This document shows, piece by piece, positions 54,495 through 64,000 of a stretch of DNA of 64,000 nt. Source of the DNA: Paraburkholderia phytofirmans PsJN (lineage in GTDB: Bacteria; Pseudomonadota; Gammaproteobacteria; Burkholderiales; Burkholderiaceae). Position 1 is the stretch's first letter, and every line of letters begins with the position of its first letter. Position numbers and translations under genes: made by a program. The notes beneath the pieces are model-generated. The model saw nothing but the letters and a program-made list of their open reading frames with translations. It had not been told where the DNA came from and did not search any database. The stretch is from assembly GCF_000020125.1 (NCBI RefSeq), contig NC_010676.1:2604001-2668000 (forward strand). Direction: 5' to 3'.

Positions 54495-56669
54495 ATGACT
54501 CAGATGAACACGCGCGGCGGACTGCAGGTCGCCGCCAACCTCGACCAGTTCGTCGAAACCGAAGCCCTGCCCGGCACCGGAATCGACAGCGCCGCATTCT
54601 GGTCGGGTTTCGACGCCCTCGTGCACGAGCTGGCGCCCAAGAACCGTGCGCTACTCGCCGAACGCGACCGCCTGCAGACCGAGCTGGACAACTGGCATCG
54701 CGCCAATCCGGGTCCGGTGCGCGATCTGCGAGCGTACCGAGCGTTTCTCGAAGGCATCGGCTATATCGTGCCGGCGCCCGCGAGCGTCAAGGCCACGACC
54801 GACAACGTGGACACCGAAATCGCCGAACAGGCCGGCCCGCAGCTCGTGGTGCCGCTGTCGAATCAGCGCTATGCGCTGAACGCGGCGAACGCGCGCTGGG
54901 GCAGCCTGTACGACGCGCTGTACGGCACCGACGCGATTCCCGAAACCGGCGGCGCCGAAAAGCAGAAAGCCTTCAATCCGGTGCGCGGCGCCGCGGTGAT
55001 CGCCTATGCCCGCAAGTTCCTCGACCAGGCCGCGCCGCTCGCGAACGGCTCGCACGCGGACGCCACACGTTATAGCGTCGATGGCGGCAAGCTGGTCGTC
55101 ACGCTGAAGAACGGCACGAGCGAGCTGAAGACGCCGGCGCAATTCATCGGCTATCAGGGCGAGGAAAGCGCGCCGTCCGCAGTGCTGCTCAAGCACAATG
55201 GCCTGCACTTCGAAATCCAGATCGACGCGAGCGACTCCATCGGCAGGACCGATTCCGCGCACGTGAAGGACGTGGTGGTCGAAGCGGCGGTGAGCACGAT
55301 CATCGACTGCGAAGACTCGGTCGCGGCCGTGGATGCGGACGACAAGGTCCTGCTCTACCGCAACTGGCTCGGTCTGATGACCGGCGACCTGACCGAAGAG
55401 GTCACGAAGAACGGCAAGACCTTCACGCGCCGGCTGAACGCCGACCGCGTGTACACCGCCGCGAACGGCACCGCGCCGGTCGTGCTGCATGGCCGCTCGC
55501 TGCTGTTCATCCGCAACGTCGGTCATTTGATGACCAACCCGGCGGTGCTGACGAAAGACGGCCACGAGATTCCGGAAGGCATTCTCGACGCCGTCATCAC
55601 CACGCTGTGCGCATTGCACGACCGCAAGCATCAGTTGAATTCGCGCACCGGCTCGGTCTATATCGTCAAGCCGAAGATGCACGGCCCGGCCGAAGTCGCT
55701 TTCGCCAGCGAGCTGTTCGCGCGCGTGGAAGACCTGCTGAAGCTGCCGCGCAACACGATCAAGATGGGCATCATGGACGAGGAGCGCCGCACCAGCGTGA
55801 ACCTGCTCGCCTGTATCGCCGAAGCGTCGGAGCGTGTCGCATTCATCAACACGGGTTTCCTCGACCGCACCGGCGACGAAATGCACTCGGCCATGGAAGC
55901 GGGACCGATGATGCGCAAGGGCGACATGAAGTCGAGCGCCTGGATCTCCGCCTATGAGCGCAGCAACGTGCTGGTCGGTTTGAGCGCGGGTCTGCGCGGC
56001 CGCGCGCAGATCGGCAAAGGCATGTGGGCGATGCCCGATCTGATGCACGCCATGCTCGAACAGAAAATCGCGCATCCGAAAGCCGGGGCGAATACCGCAT
56101 GGGTGCCCTCGCCGACCGCCGCCACGCTGCACGCGTTGCATTACCACCAGGTCGACGTGCAAGCGGTTCAGCGCGAACTGGAGCGCACGGATTACGCTAC
56201 GGTGCGCGACGAACTGCTCGACGGCCTGCTGACGATTCCGGTCGTCGCCGAGGCGAAGTGGAGCGACGACGAGATCCGCAGCGAGATCGACAACAACGCA
56301 CAGGGCATTCTCGGCTACGTGGTGCGCTGGATCGATCAGGGCGTGGGTTGCTCGAAGGTGCCGGACATTCATGACGTCGGCCTGATGGAAGATCGTGCCA
56401 CGCTGCGTATTTCCAGCCAGCACATTGCCAACTGGCTGTATCACGGCGTGGTGCAGCGCGAACTCGTCGAAGAGACCTTCAAGCGCATGGCGAAGGTGGT
56501 CGACGAGCAGAACGCGGGCGACCCGCTCTACAAGCCGATGGCGCCGGGCTTCGATACGATCGCTTTCAAGGCCGCGCAGGCGCTGGTGTTCGAAGGGCGC
56601 CAGCAGCCGAGCGGCTATACGGAACCGTTGCTGCACAAGTTCCGGCTGGAAGTGAAGAAAGAGAGTTGA
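54495..56669 (+). CDS. glcB: Malate synthase G
   Basis: 724 aa, normal length. Condenses glyoxylate with acetyl-CoA to malate, completing glycolate use. GGAG six bases ahead favours ATG 54495 over the ATG at 54483. Diagnostic parts: [40 protein letters not shown] then [77 protein letters not shown], and the C-terminal [22 protein letters not shown] helix ([18 protein letters not shown]). Last gene of the glc operon. Confidence 0.96.
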   Translation: MTQMNTRGGLQVAANLDQFVETEALPGTGIDSAAFWSGFDALVHELAPKNRALLAERDRLQTELDNWHRANPGPVRDLRAYRAFLEGIGYIVPAPASVKATTDNVDTEIAEQAGPQLVVPLSNQRYALNAANARWGSLYDALYGTDAIPETGGAEKQKAFNPVRGAAVIAYARKFLDQAAPLANGSHADATRYSVDGGKLVVTLKNGTSELKTPAQFIGYQGEESAPSAVLLKHNGLHFEIQIDASDSIGRTDSAHVKDVVVEAAVSTIIDCEDSVAAVDADDKVLLYRNWLGLMTGDLTEEVTKNGKTFTRRLNADRVYTAANGTAPVVLHGRSLLFIRNVGHLMTNPAVLTKDGHEIPEGILDAVITTLCALHDRKHQLNSRTGSVYIVKPKMHGPAEVAFASELFARVEDLLKLPRNTIKMGIMDEERRTSVNLLACIAEASERVAFINTGFLDRTGDEMHSAMEAGPMMRKGDMKSSAWISAYERSNVLVGLSAGLRGRAQIGKGMWAMPDLMHAMLEQKIAHPKAGANTAWVPSPTAATLHALHYHQVDVQAVQRELERTDYATVRDELLDGLLTIPVVAEAKWSDDEIRSEIDNNAQGILGYVVRWIDQGVGCSKVPDIHDVGLMEDRATLRISSQHIANWLYHGVVQRELVEETFKRMAKVVDEQNAGDPLYKPMAPGFDTIAFKAAQALVFEGRQQPSGYTEPLLHKFRLEVKKES

Positions 56670-56969
56670 GGCTGGTTTGGCGGGCCGCGTGTGAAGAGGG
56701 CCGGCTGAAAGAAGGACAGGGTACTGCGGGTTCAGTGATGCGAGTCCTCAGCAAGGCCTCGGGCTTCGATGTGGTCGAGCGCAATTACCGTTCGCGTGGC
56801 ATACCCTTCTGAAACGGCCCGGCGTTGCTGTGGTAAGCGCTTTAACAGTACGCGGTCATTTATCGACACCCGTCAGAGTTAGTTCCGAGCGCGCGTGAGT
56901 TGTGCAATCCCAACTGGCGTAAGCTTCACGATGGATTCTCCGGTTTGCCTGGAAACTTCGTATTCTCCG

Positions 56970-57330
56970 CCTTGGCACATCGATGCCCTTTGCCTGTGAG
57001 GATCCACTGTCCTTCGCCCATATTCACGGGTGGGACACGTTCATTTCATTTCCTGCTGAATGTGCTGCCCGACGGCTTCAAGCGCATCCGCAGCTAAGGC
57101 TGGCTCGGCAACTGCCACCGGCCGCCAGGCTCACTACCTGCCGGCAACTGCTCGGCGTCGAGACGCCCGCCGCCGAAGCACCCTCCATCAGAAAAGACTA
57201 CCGCGACCGTTACCAGCGGCTCACCGGCAAATCACTGCAGGACTGCCCCGTGTGCGGCAAGGGCCACATGCTTCGCATTGAAGGTATGCCCGGCAGCCTC
57301 CCACGAGCCCCACCAGGTCCCGACCATGCG
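56970..57330 (+). pseudogene. IS91-family transposase C-terminal fragment
   Basis: FHFLLNVLPDGFKRIRS followed by a TAA, then in another frame TTCRQLLGVETPAAEAPSIR, DYRDRYQRLTGKSLQDCPVC and GKGHMLRIE, the Y2 (IS91/ISCR) transposase end with its C-P-x-C-G zinc motif. The catalytic tyrosines and most of the protein are missing. It abuts the IS5-family copy. Confidence 0.75.
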
Positions 57331-57335
57331 CTTTA

Positions 57336-57353
57336 GAAGCTGTTGCGAAATTA
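57336..57353 (+). repeat. Left terminal inverted repeat of the IS5-family element
   Basis: GAAGCTGTTGCGAAATTA; partner at 58230-58247 with one mismatch. Confidence 0.85.
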
Positions 57354-57421
57354 AGTTTTGGGTCTGTTAACTTTTCCGGCTTGGTGTTAACTTTCTGTCT
57401 TGTTTTGCCTGACAGGAAGCG

Positions 57422-58196
57422 ATGCCTAAAGAACTGATAGACGACGAATTGTGGTCATTCATCGAACCACTGCTGCCTGCGCGAGCGCCACGCAATCGCC
57501 AGTTTGCGGGCCGCAAACCGACACCCGACCGAGCGGTGCTGACCGCTATCGTGTTCGTGTTGCGCTCAGGTATTGCGTGGAACCTTCTGCCGCAAGAAAT
57601 GGGATGTGGTTCAGGCACAGCTTGCTGGCGACGGCTCGTCGCGTGGCAAGAGGCAGGTGTCTGGCAACACATTCACGAAACGTTGCTCGCCGAACTGCGT
57701 CGCCGTGGCGAAATCAATTTCTCGCGTGCGCTCGTCGACAGCTCATCGATTCATGCCGTGCTGGCGGGAAAAAATCGGCCCGAATCCCACGGACCGGCGC
57801 AAGCTCGGCAGCAAACACCACCTCATCGTCGACGCGCAAGGCATCCCGCTCGCGGTCATCCTGAGCGCGGCGAACCGGCACGACATTACCCAGCTTGATG
57901 CGCTCGTCGATGCTATTCCACACATCCGGGGCAAGCGGGGCCGTCCCCCGCACAAGCCGCAAATCGTTCAGGGCGACCGGGGCTACAGTTCCGAATCCCA
58001 TCGGCGGCGCTTGCGCGAGCGAGGCGTCACGCCAGCGCTCGCAAAAATCGGCTCGCCGCATGGCAGTGGCCTCGGCATAACGCGTTGGCCAGTCGAGCGT
58101 TCGATTGCGTGGCTTCACTCGTTTCGACGGCTCAAGATTCGTTACGAACGCTATGCGCATGTTCACGAAGTATTCCGGTCTTTGGCTTGCGCCTAA
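57422..58196 (+). CDS. IS5-family transposase, two frames (frameshift at an A6 run)
   Basis: First frame from ATG 57422: MPKELIDDELWSFIEPLLPA, GRKPTPDRAVLTAIVFVLRS, ALVDSSSIHAVLAG (first catalytic Asp). The second frame gives EKIGPNPTDRRKLGSKHHLI, IVQGDRGYSSESHRRRLRER (second Asp), ITRWPVERSIAWLHSFRRLK (catalytic Glu) and stops at 58196. The join is at GGGAAAAAAT (A6 at 57769-57774). Relatives read AGEKTGPNPTDR in one frame; here two bases appear missing. Either programmed frameshifting or a 2-base deletion. Normally such elements need one continuous or shifted product of about 255 aa. Confidence 0.85.
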
Positions 58197-58229
58197 ATTT
58201 ACTGGACGCGCCTAAAGCCGCTGTTTAAC

Positions 58230-58247
58230 TAATTTCGCAACAGCGTC
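58230..58247 (-). repeat. Right terminal inverted repeat of the IS5-family element
   Basis: Reads GACGCTGTTGCGAAATTA on the minus strand, next to the TTA duplication at 58248-58250. Confidence 0.85.
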
Positions 58248-58251
58248 TTAG

Positions 58252-58900
58252 TCGCCACTGCACCCGTTTCCGGACACGTTTGCCTTTCCCGACGAGGCAA
58301 ACGCGACCCGACTGGTGTCTTCGATCCGCGAGCACGCCAAAATATCTCGAGACAGCGGGTTATGGGCCTGCTGACGCCCCATTCTTTCATCTCTCGCCAG
58401 CGAGCCTTCCACCGAACGCTGGAAATCCGGTTGCGGCCGCCCGTTTGAGATTCGACGTGGCGGACGAGTTTCGGGCATGGCGCGCGTAGGTAGTTCAGTG
58501 CCTGCCGCGCAGGCTGCCCGGCACGACGGCTGGCCACTGCTCAAGCATCAGCGTATGGATGATGCGAAGCACGCGGGTACTGTATCGTCGTCGCAGTCGG
58601 TGCCGCCTTTCAGGTTTCCACTTCGCACTGCGGGCCCCGGTCGCGAACAGCTTGCCGATCAGCTTGATGAAGCGTGTCGCGAGAAGATCGGGCGTACGTG
58701 CAGCTTTTGGAACATTGTCGTCTGCCTTTACGAAGCCCCTCCTCGCGTGGGACCAGCAGCCAAAATGCACGAGATGGGGGCGTTGCGCGATGCCATCGTA
58801 GGGCACGTCACCGAGGCTCATCAGCACTGCGCCTCCTGGATGCCGTCGAACAGCTTCTCGGCCAGCTTTCCACCGCGCCCAGCAATGTCACTACCGACGA
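58252..58900 (-). pseudogene. IS66-family transposase (TnpC) fragment
   Basis: Minus-strand pieces: GIAQRPHLVHFGCWSHARRG, ARTPDLLATRFIKLIGKLFA, RRRYSTRVLRIIHTLMLEQW, AVVPGSLRGR, then after a frame change LNYLRAPCPKLVRHVE. These follow the order of the IS66 DDE transposase C-terminal half (HVGCWAHARR ... AVVPGSLLGKALHYL ... WPKLVR.VENG). It is broken by frameshifts and has lost the N-terminus and tnpA/tnpB. Confidence 0.8.
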
Positions 58901-58950
58901 CGCGGTGGCGTGCCGCTGGCATATCTACGGCTGTAGTACTAACTACAAAG

Positions 58951-59844
58951 TCAAGTCATTTTCACCTTCACAATCTGGGAAATATCAGAGCCGCCAAGAC
59001 CCTCATCAATGGCTTTCTGGAGCCATTCCTGCACGCGGCGGGCAATCGGCAGCGCTACCCCGCTTTCGCACGCGAGCGACTCCACGGCATTAAGGTCTTT
59101 CAACATCGTTCGGATAGATCCAGAAGGCGTCTCTGGCGGAACAACCATGCGTGGCTGCAAAGTTTGCAGCAGGATGGAATCGGCCCAGCCTCCCGCAAGT
59201 GCCGCGGGTAGGCGAACCGCATCGACGCCCGCATGCTCTGCAAGCCGGGTTGCCTCGGCAATAGCAGCAATGGTTGTCATGACGATAACCTGGTTAGCAA
59301 GCTTTGTTGCCTGGCCGGCGCCCAACTCACCCATGTGCGTCAGGTTAGCTGAGTAAGCCACCATAAGCGGCGCCACGTAGTTGACTAAAGTCGCGTGCCC
59401 CCCTGCCGTTACAGCAAGCGTACCCGCTATAGCGCCCGCCGTGCCGCCAGATACTGGCGCGTCGACCCAGTGCCCCCCAGTAGTCTCCTGCCATCGCGCC
59501 GCAAACGAACGCGTCTGCGCCGGTGTAATGGTGGAATGGTCCACCAGAACAATGCCATTCTTGCCGGCGCCTTCGACAAGCCCGTCCGTTCCGAATACGA
59601 CCTTTTCAACAGCATGACTATCCGCGAGGCACAACATCACGACATTAGCTTGCCCAGCGAGCTCTGCCGGCGACGCAAAGGCTTTGCATTGCCCCGGCTG
59701 CGCGGTTTCCAGCGCTTGCGCTTTCTGCATGGAACGGTTCCACACCGCAACCTGCCGTCCGCTATTGAGCAAACGTTGCGTCATCGGCAAGCCCATCTTC
59801 CCAAGACCACAAAATCCAACGCGTGGTGATTCCAATTCCCACAT
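58951..59844 (-). CDS. NAD(P)-dependent beta-hydroxyacid dehydrogenase (3-hydroxyisobutyrate/tartronate semialdehyde reductase family)
   Basis: About 297 aa. Rossmann motif VGFCGLGKMGLPMTQRLLNS, substrate signature VDAPVSGGTAGAIAGTLAVT, catalytic Lys in GQATKLANQVIVMTT, and C-terminal LKDLNAVESLACESGVALPI. The second ATG (59844) has GGAG seven bases upstream, the first (59850) only one, so 59844 is preferred. Last of four genes read on the minus strand; 58 bases separate it from the D-2-hydroxyacid dehydrogenase. Likely reduces or oxidises a 3-hydroxy acid or semialdehyde from sugar-acid breakdown. Confidence 0.9.
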   Translation of the reverse strand: MWELESPRVGFCGLGKMGLPMTQRLLNSGRQVAVWNRSMQKAQALETAQPGQCKAFASPAELAGQANVVMLCLADSHAVEKVVFGTDGLVEGAGKNGIVLVDHSTITPAQTRSFAARWQETTGGHWVDAPVSGGTAGAIAGTLAVTAGGHATLVNYVAPLMVAYSANLTHMGELGAGQATKLANQVIVMTTIAAIAEATRLAEHAGVDAVRLPAALAGGWADSILLQTLQPRMVVPPETPSGSIRTMLKDLNAVESLACESGVALPIARRVQEWLQKAIDEGLGGSDISQIVKVKMT

Positions 59845-59901
59845 ACCCATACTCCTCTCTGTTTCTCAAGATCAGCCTTGGCGGTTTATAGCCCACCACG
59901 C

Positions 59902-60882
59902 TTATTTACTTTGACGCAAACCCGTGGTTGTATCGATCTGGTTGGGCATCGGCAGGCCCTTGCTGAATGCCGCCAGGTTGTCGAAAAGAATGCGGAGCGT
60001 GAGGAGGTTGTAATTCAAGGGATCATCCGCTGAGACATGTGGCGTGACCACAAGGTTTGGTGTGCGCCAGAGGCGTGAATCTTTCAATAACGGCTCATAT
60101 TCAAAAACATCCAGTACTGCGCCCCCTACTTTCCCGCTATCGAGAAGATCGCATAACGCATCCTCATCCAGTACTGAGCCGCGACCGACATTTACTATGC
60201 TGGCACCGTGCGGAAGTAATTCAAGACGCCGCCTGTCGAGCAGATGTCGTGTTGTCGCGCCTCCGGGGAGTGACAACACCAGATAGTCGCTGTACGACAG
60301 AACCCTATCGATCTGGTCAACGCCAACAACCTCCACGCATGCTGGATGAGTCCCAGGTCGCGAGCGCACACCGGTAACGTGCATGCCAAGTGCCGAGGCA
60401 ACTTCCGCACACCGCGCACCAATCGCGCCCAGTCCTACGACTGTGAGCCGATTATTCGCCAAGGTTCTAACCGACACGGGCTGCCATTGACCAAGACTCT
60501 GTGCAGCGATGAATTGTGGCATCCGGTTGGCCAGCATCAAAAGACCCATCAAAGCGAACTCACTCGCCTTCACTGAATGAGTACCGCTGTTGTTGAGTAG
60601 CACGGCGCCCGATGGCAGCCAGTCGAAAGGAGCAAGCATGTCGACGCCTGCAGACGACACGGAAACAATTTTCAGCTTGGGTGCATTGATGGGAAGCATT
60701 GCACGCAACCCACGGGTCGCGATGAGTAGAACTTCAACTTCCGACTCTATTGCCCGCAGGTCGTCCGACGTACAACCAAAGCTAACGTCGTGACCGCTGC
60801 TCTGTCCAAACACGCCATTCCACTGCTCACGCGTAAATAGACCGGCAGGATCGGCCTGGAAGCTCTGTACATGCACCCGCAT
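59902..60882 (-). CDS. D-2-hydroxyacid dehydrogenase (full length)
   Basis: 326 aa from ATG 60882 with AGGAG eight bases upstream. Substrate domain about 100 residues, then NAD motif LTVVGLGAIGARCAEVASAL, catalytic Arg in VNVGRGSVLDEDALCDLLDS, Glu in LDVFEYEPLLKD, His in NLVVTPHVSADDPLNYNLLT. The charge after the dinucleotide fold (GVRSRPG) suggests NADPH use. Position in the sugar-acid operon suggests hydroxypyruvate/glyoxylate or keto-acid reduction. 23 bases from the gene upstream. Confidence 0.92.
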   Translation of the reverse strand: MRVHVQSFQADPAGLFTREQWNGVFGQSSGHDVSFGCTSDDLRAIESEVEVLLIATRGLRAMLPINAPKLKIVSVSSAGVDMLAPFDWLPSGAVLLNNSGTHSVKASEFALMGLLMLANRMPQFIAAQSLGQWQPVSVRTLANNRLTVVGLGAIGARCAEVASALGMHVTGVRSRPGTHPACVEVVGVDQIDRVLSYSDYLVLSLPGGATTRHLLDRRRLELLPHGASIVNVGRGSVLDEDALCDLLDSGKVGGAVLDVFEYEPLLKDSRLWRTPNLVVTPHVSADDPLNYNLLTLRILFDNLAAFSKGLPMPNQIDTTTGLRQSK

Positions 60883-60905
60883 CAAACTTTCTCCTTACAC
60901 GAAAC

Positions 60906-62114
60906 CTACGATTCGAACGGATCGCCCGGTGTACTTGCTCGCGTCACGTTCGACAGCGAGTCCGATGTCAGGGCCGAAAGGCTTTGCACGCCGAGCTGCG
61001 CGAGTCCCACACGAATTTCTTCTTTAAGAATCTCCACCGCCGCTCGCACACCCCGTTCTCCGTACGCTGCGACGGGAAACGCGAAAGAGCGGCCAGAGAA
61101 ACAAAGGCCTGCTCCAAGCGCGCATGCTTTCAAGATGTCTTCGCCGGTACGCACACCACCATCGAGAAAGACGGCAGTGTCGCGACCCACCGCGCGCCGG
61201 ATTTCTGACAGCGCGTCGAGAGATGCAATGGCCCCTTCGAGTTGACGGCCTCCATGGTTTGATACCCAGATTCCGTCGGCGCCAAGCGCGACGCTCCGCG
61301 CCGCGTCATCGGGATGAAGGATTCCCTTGATGACAAGTTTGCCGGGCCACATGGCCCGCACTTTTTTCAGGTCGTCCCACTCGAGTCCCATTTTCATCAC
61401 GGACGCAATGTGCCGGCTCGCTGCACCGACATCGGCCGTGCCGGCATGCGGTGCGTAGTTCTCGAGCTTCGGTGCGCCGTGACGCAGCATTCCGAGAGCC
61501 CATTGAGGACGGCGCATTACGTCAGCCAGAAGCGCAGACGTCCAACGTAGCGGTAGCGTGACACCATCGCGGATGGCACTGTTGCGCCGTCCCGCCACCG
61601 GAACGTCCACGGTTAGTACCAGAACGGCCACGCCACAGCCCGCGACGCGGCTGAGAAGTTCTGCGTTCAGCCTGTCATCGCTCAACAGGTAGAGCTGATA
61701 CCAGCTCACGTCGGGTGCTACTTTCGTAATTCGCTCAATGGAAGTCGAGGCCGCGGTACTCAGAACGAAAGGGAAATTTCCTGCCTGCGCTGCTTGTGCG
61801 AGCAAAAGATCCGCCCCGGGATAGAAGAGATTCGCCAGTCCCATTGGAGCGACGCCGAACGGCGATGCATATGAATGCCCGAAGACGGTGGCGGTCTGAT
61901 CGGTCGATGCGGGAGCAAATCGCCTGGATACGAAAAATCGGCGACCGAACGCAGCTTCGTTCTCGGCTACACCGGCATCATTACCCGCACCGCCTGCCAG
62001 TGTGTTGAATGCGAATGCAGGCAAGTGCTTCCTGGCTGGCTCCACGAAGTCTCTGATGGTGGCCTTCCCCGGAATAATCGCGTGGCCATATGTCGCTTCG
62101 CCGCTGGTTTTCAT
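60906..62114 (-). CDS. FMN-dependent alpha-hydroxyacid oxidizing protein (LldD/glycolate oxidase type)
   Basis: 402 aa. FMN_dh family: AFAFNTLAGGAGNDAGVAEN, FGVAPMGLANLFYPGADLLL, PFVLSTAASTSIERI, SWYQLYLLSDDRLNAELLSR, LVIKGILHPDDAARSVALGA (Lys), GIWVSNHGGRQLEGAIASLD (catalytic His-Gly-Gly-Arg), and FLDGGVRTGEDILKACALGA. Oxidises an L-2-hydroxy acid to a 2-keto acid. The loop region is of the lactate/mandelate dehydrogenase type. The gap to the dehydratase gene upstream is 63 bases. Confidence 0.92.
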   Translation of the reverse strand: MKTSGEATYGHAIIPGKATIRDFVEPARKHLPAFAFNTLAGGAGNDAGVAENEAAFGRRFFVSRRFAPASTDQTATVFGHSYASPFGVAPMGLANLFYPGADLLLAQAAQAGNFPFVLSTAASTSIERITKVAPDVSWYQLYLLSDDRLNAELLSRVAGCGVAVLVLTVDVPVAGRRNSAIRDGVTLPLRWTSALLADVMRRPQWALGMLRHGAPKLENYAPHAGTADVGAASRHIASVMKMGLEWDDLKKVRAMWPGKLVIKGILHPDDAARSVALGADGIWVSNHGGRQLEGAIASLDALSEIRRAVGRDTAVFLDGGVRTGEDILKACALGAGLCFSGRSFAFPVAAYGERGVRAAVEILKEEIRVGLAQLGVQSLSALTSDSLSNVTRASTPGDPFES

Positions 62115-62177
62115 TTTTTATGATCCGGTGAATGGAGAATCTGGCCAAGGCGGCCGAGACGATCGAATCGGTCCGGG

Positions 62178-63965
62178 TCAGTGGTTATCTCTCGGAACTC
62201 CATGCACTTCTGCAACGCGCTGGTACTTCACCGAGAAATCCAGGCAGGCGCCGTCTTCGAGCTGCCCTACATAGCGGCGATGCAGTTCCTGCCACGGCGT
62301 TTGATTGACGAACTCATATGCTTTCCATTCCCGACGGCGCCGGTCTAGCTCGTCTTCCGGCACCAGCATGTCAGCACGCCGGCGTGTCAGATCGAAGCGA
62401 ACGCGGTCGCCCGTCTGCAGGATGGCCAGGCCGCCGCCAATTGCCGACTCGGGAGACGCATTCAAAATGGACGGACTCGCGGAAGTGCCCGACTGCCTTC
62501 CGTCTCCCACACATGGGAGCAGCGTCACGCCTCGCTTGATAAGTTCAGAGGGGGGAATCATGTTCACCACTTCCGCCGCGCCTGGATAGCCGACTGGCCC
62601 CGTGCCACGAATAAAGAGGATGCAGTTTTCATCAATTTCCAGTGCGGGGTCGTCAATCCGGTCGTGGTAATCCTCCGGCCCTTCAAACACGATGGCTCTC
62701 CCCTCGAAGGCACCGGGGTCAGCGGGATTCTCGAGATATTTATGGCGGAAGTCGTCCGAAATGACCGACGTCTTCATTACCGCGGAATCGAAGAGGTTGC
62801 CGCCAAGCACAGCAAACCCAGCTTCGCTCTTCAATGGTGATGCATAGGGCCTGATAACGTCAGCGTCGGTCGCAGGACTGTCGCCATAGCACTGCGCAAG
62901 GGTCTTACCCGAGACAGTTTGAACGTCCCCATGAAGTTTTCCGGCTTTAAGCAACTCGTGTACTACCGCCGCCACGCCGCCTGCACGGTGGAATTCCTCG
63001 CCCAGGTATTTGCCTGCCGGCATGCAGTTGACCAGGAGCGGAATGTCATATCCGAGCCGGTCCCAATCGCGAATGTCGAGATCGACGCCGATGTGACGCG
63101 CAATGGCATTAATGTGCGGAGGGCAGTTGGTTGATGCACCAATCGCGCTCGCGACCACAATGGCGTTCTCGAATGCCTCCCGAGTGAGCAGCGACGAAGG
63201 CCGCACGTCATCATGGACCAGTTGGACAATCTGGCGCCCCGTCTGGTACGCCATCTGCCCACGTTCCCGATATGGTGCGGGAATGGTCCCGCAGCCGGGG
63301 AGAGACATGCCCAGTACTTCCGCGAGGCTATTCATCGAGAGCGCCGTCCCCATCGAATTGCAGTGCCCGATGGAAGGAGCCGAGTTCGCCACACAGGAGA
63401 GAAATTCGTCGTAATCCATGCGGCCTGCCGCAAGCTCGCTGCGGGCATGCCAGATAATCGTGCCGGAACCGGCTCGTTCGCCCTTGTACCAGGCGTTCAG
63501 CATCGGGCCGCCAGAGAGCACGATTGAGGGGATGTCTACCGTAGCGGCGCCCATGAGCATCGCCGGAGTCGTCTTGTCGCAACCGGTGGTTAGAACCACA
63601 CCATCGAATGGATATCCGTACAAAGCCTCAACAAGTCCAAGGTACGCAAGGTTGCGGTCGAGGGATGCCGTCGGTCGTCTTACCGTCTCCTGAATAGGAT
63701 GAACAGGGAACTCAATCGGAATGCCGCCTGCGTCGCGAATGCCGTCCTTAACGCGCTGGGCCAGTTCCACGTGATGGCGATTGCAAGGCGAGAGGTCGCT
63801 CCCTGTCTGGGCGATACCGATAACGGGACGCTCGCTTTTCAGCTCTTCCAGAGTCAGTCCGTAGTTCATGAAGCGCTCGAGATACAACGCAGTCATAGCC
63901 GGGTTGTCGCTGTTGTTAAACCAGGCTCGCGAACGAAGGGACTTCCTGTCTCGATTCTTGCTCAT
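62178..63965 (-). CDS. IlvD/Edd-family dehydratase (sugar-acid dehydratase type)
   Basis: 595 aa. [60 protein letters not shown], cluster Cys at TGCDK and in [20 protein letters not shown] (third), and [20 protein letters not shown]. The opening R-S-R-x-W-F and 595-aa length fit the pentonate dehydratase group (xylonate/arabonate) rather than IlvD proper. It would remove water from an aldonic acid to give a 2-keto-3-deoxy acid. It is the first gene of the four-gene minus-strand unit; no regulator or transporter is inside the window. Confidence 0.9.
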   Translation of the reverse strand: MSKNRDRKSLRSRAWFNNSDNPAMTALYLERFMNYGLTLEELKSERPVIGIAQTGSDLSPCNRHHVELAQRVKDGIRDAGGIPIEFPVHPIQETVRRPTASLDRNLAYLGLVEALYGYPFDGVVLTTGCDKTTPAMLMGAATVDIPSIVLSGGPMLNAWYKGERAGSGTIIWHARSELAAGRMDYDEFLSCVANSAPSIGHCNSMGTALSMNSLAEVLGMSLPGCGTIPAPYRERGQMAYQTGRQIVQLVHDDVRPSSLLTREAFENAIVVASAIGASTNCPPHINAIARHIGVDLDIRDWDRLGYDIPLLVNCMPAGKYLGEEFHRAGGVAAVVHELLKAGKLHGDVQTVSGKTLAQCYGDSPATDADVIRPYASPLKSEAGFAVLGGNLFDSAVMKTSVISDDFRHKYLENPADPGAFEGRAIVFEGPEDYHDRIDDPALEIDENCILFIRGTGPVGYPGAAEVVNMIPPSELIKRGVTLLPCVGDGRQSGTSASPSILNASPESAIGGGLAILQTGDRVRFDLTRRRADMLVPEDELDRRRREWKAYEFVNQTPWQELHRRYVGQLEDGACLDFSVKYQRVAEVHGVPRDNH

Positions 63966-64000
63966 TGAAGGTCAGACCGTTTTGGTGATGTGGGTTCCAC

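Larger units (their letters stand above)
57336..58247 (+). mobile_element. IS5-family insertion sequence (IS427/IS1031-like), 912 bp
   Basis: Terminal inverted repeats 57336-57353 and 58230-58247 match at 17 of 18 positions (GAAGCTGTTGCGAAATTA versus GACGCTGTTGCGAAATTA on the other strand). The flanks carry TTA on both sides (57333-57335 and 58248-58250), as expected of a 3-bp target duplication. It contains one transposase read in two frames. It sits between an IS91-like relic and an IS66-like relic, so it inserted into older mobile DNA. Confidence 0.88.

Noticed and set aside
54651..56636. 661-codon open frame antisense to malate synthase G
   Set aside because: Antisense frames of this length are common in GC-rich genes; residues are His/Arg/Val-rich with no domain, and the sense gene is unambiguous.

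Overview
The window is high-GC beta-proteobacterial DNA. It most resembles Burkholderia sensu lato (Paraburkholderia or Caballeronia). This rests on family content (DUF2968, DUF1840, DUF3047, WrbA, glc operon layout, GMC and TPP enzymes) and codon style, not on a marker gene. It looks like an accessory or metabolic part of a secondary replicon: catabolic operons with their own LysR, GntR or MarR regulators, separated by scarred stretches full of gene remnants. No tRNA, rRNA or CRISPR array was recognised.

Layout. 1-3.8 kb: amino-acid/amine uptake and oxidation (ABC binding protein, ABC ATPase, FAD oxidoreductase, divergent LysR). 4-7.1 kb: a conserved small protein, a stretch of remnants, then an MreB paralogue behind an apparent overlapping leader peptide, with a DUF2968 exported protein. 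7.3-9.3 kb: a mosaic of truncated genes (etfB, GMC oxidoreductase, GntR FCD domain) and a D-2-hydroxyacid dehydrogenase with an internal deletion. 9.4-17 kb: WrbA, a BKACE enzyme, a MOSC protein, a papain-like protease with five 51-residue repeats, an IS21 remnant and a DUF3047 protein. 17-22.3 kb: a decayed glutaredoxin, then an NCS1 permease, a ureohydrolase and a divergent LysR (probable guanidino-compound locus).

23-41 kb is an envelope, ion and stress island: Na+/H+ antiporter-like protein, two ClC proteins (one broken by a single TGA), DUF4396, a decayed MscS, MarR, DUF1840, universal stress protein, YfdX, small exported and membrane proteins, GH15, SDR and an orphan Rieske protein. Four copies of a palindrome close to TGTCAC-N3-GTGACA lie in its intergenic regions, one just upstream of the MarR gene, which suggests a local regulon.

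41.6-47.9 kb is a tight five-gene operon: TPP enzyme, enolase-superfamily enzyme, internally duplicated membrane protein, gluconate-dehydrogenase subunit-3-like protein and GMC oxidoreductase. It could be an uncharacterised sugar or polyol oxidation pathway. A decayed tyrosine integrase follows.

49.1-56.7 kb is a complete glycolate operon (GlcC-type regulator, glcDEFG, malate synthase G). 56.9-58.9 kb is a transposon graveyard (IS91-like, IS66-like) around one recognisable IS5-family copy with terminal repeats and a TTA target duplication. 58.9-64 kb is a four-gene minus-strand operon for sugar-acid catabolism (beta-hydroxyacid dehydrogenase, D-2-hydroxyacid dehydrogenase, FMN 2-hydroxyacid oxidase, IlvD/Edd dehydratase). 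Two-carbon products of such a pathway could feed the glycolate operon.

The number of broken genes (at least nine protein-gene remnants besides the IS remnants) suggests a replicon undergoing gene decay.
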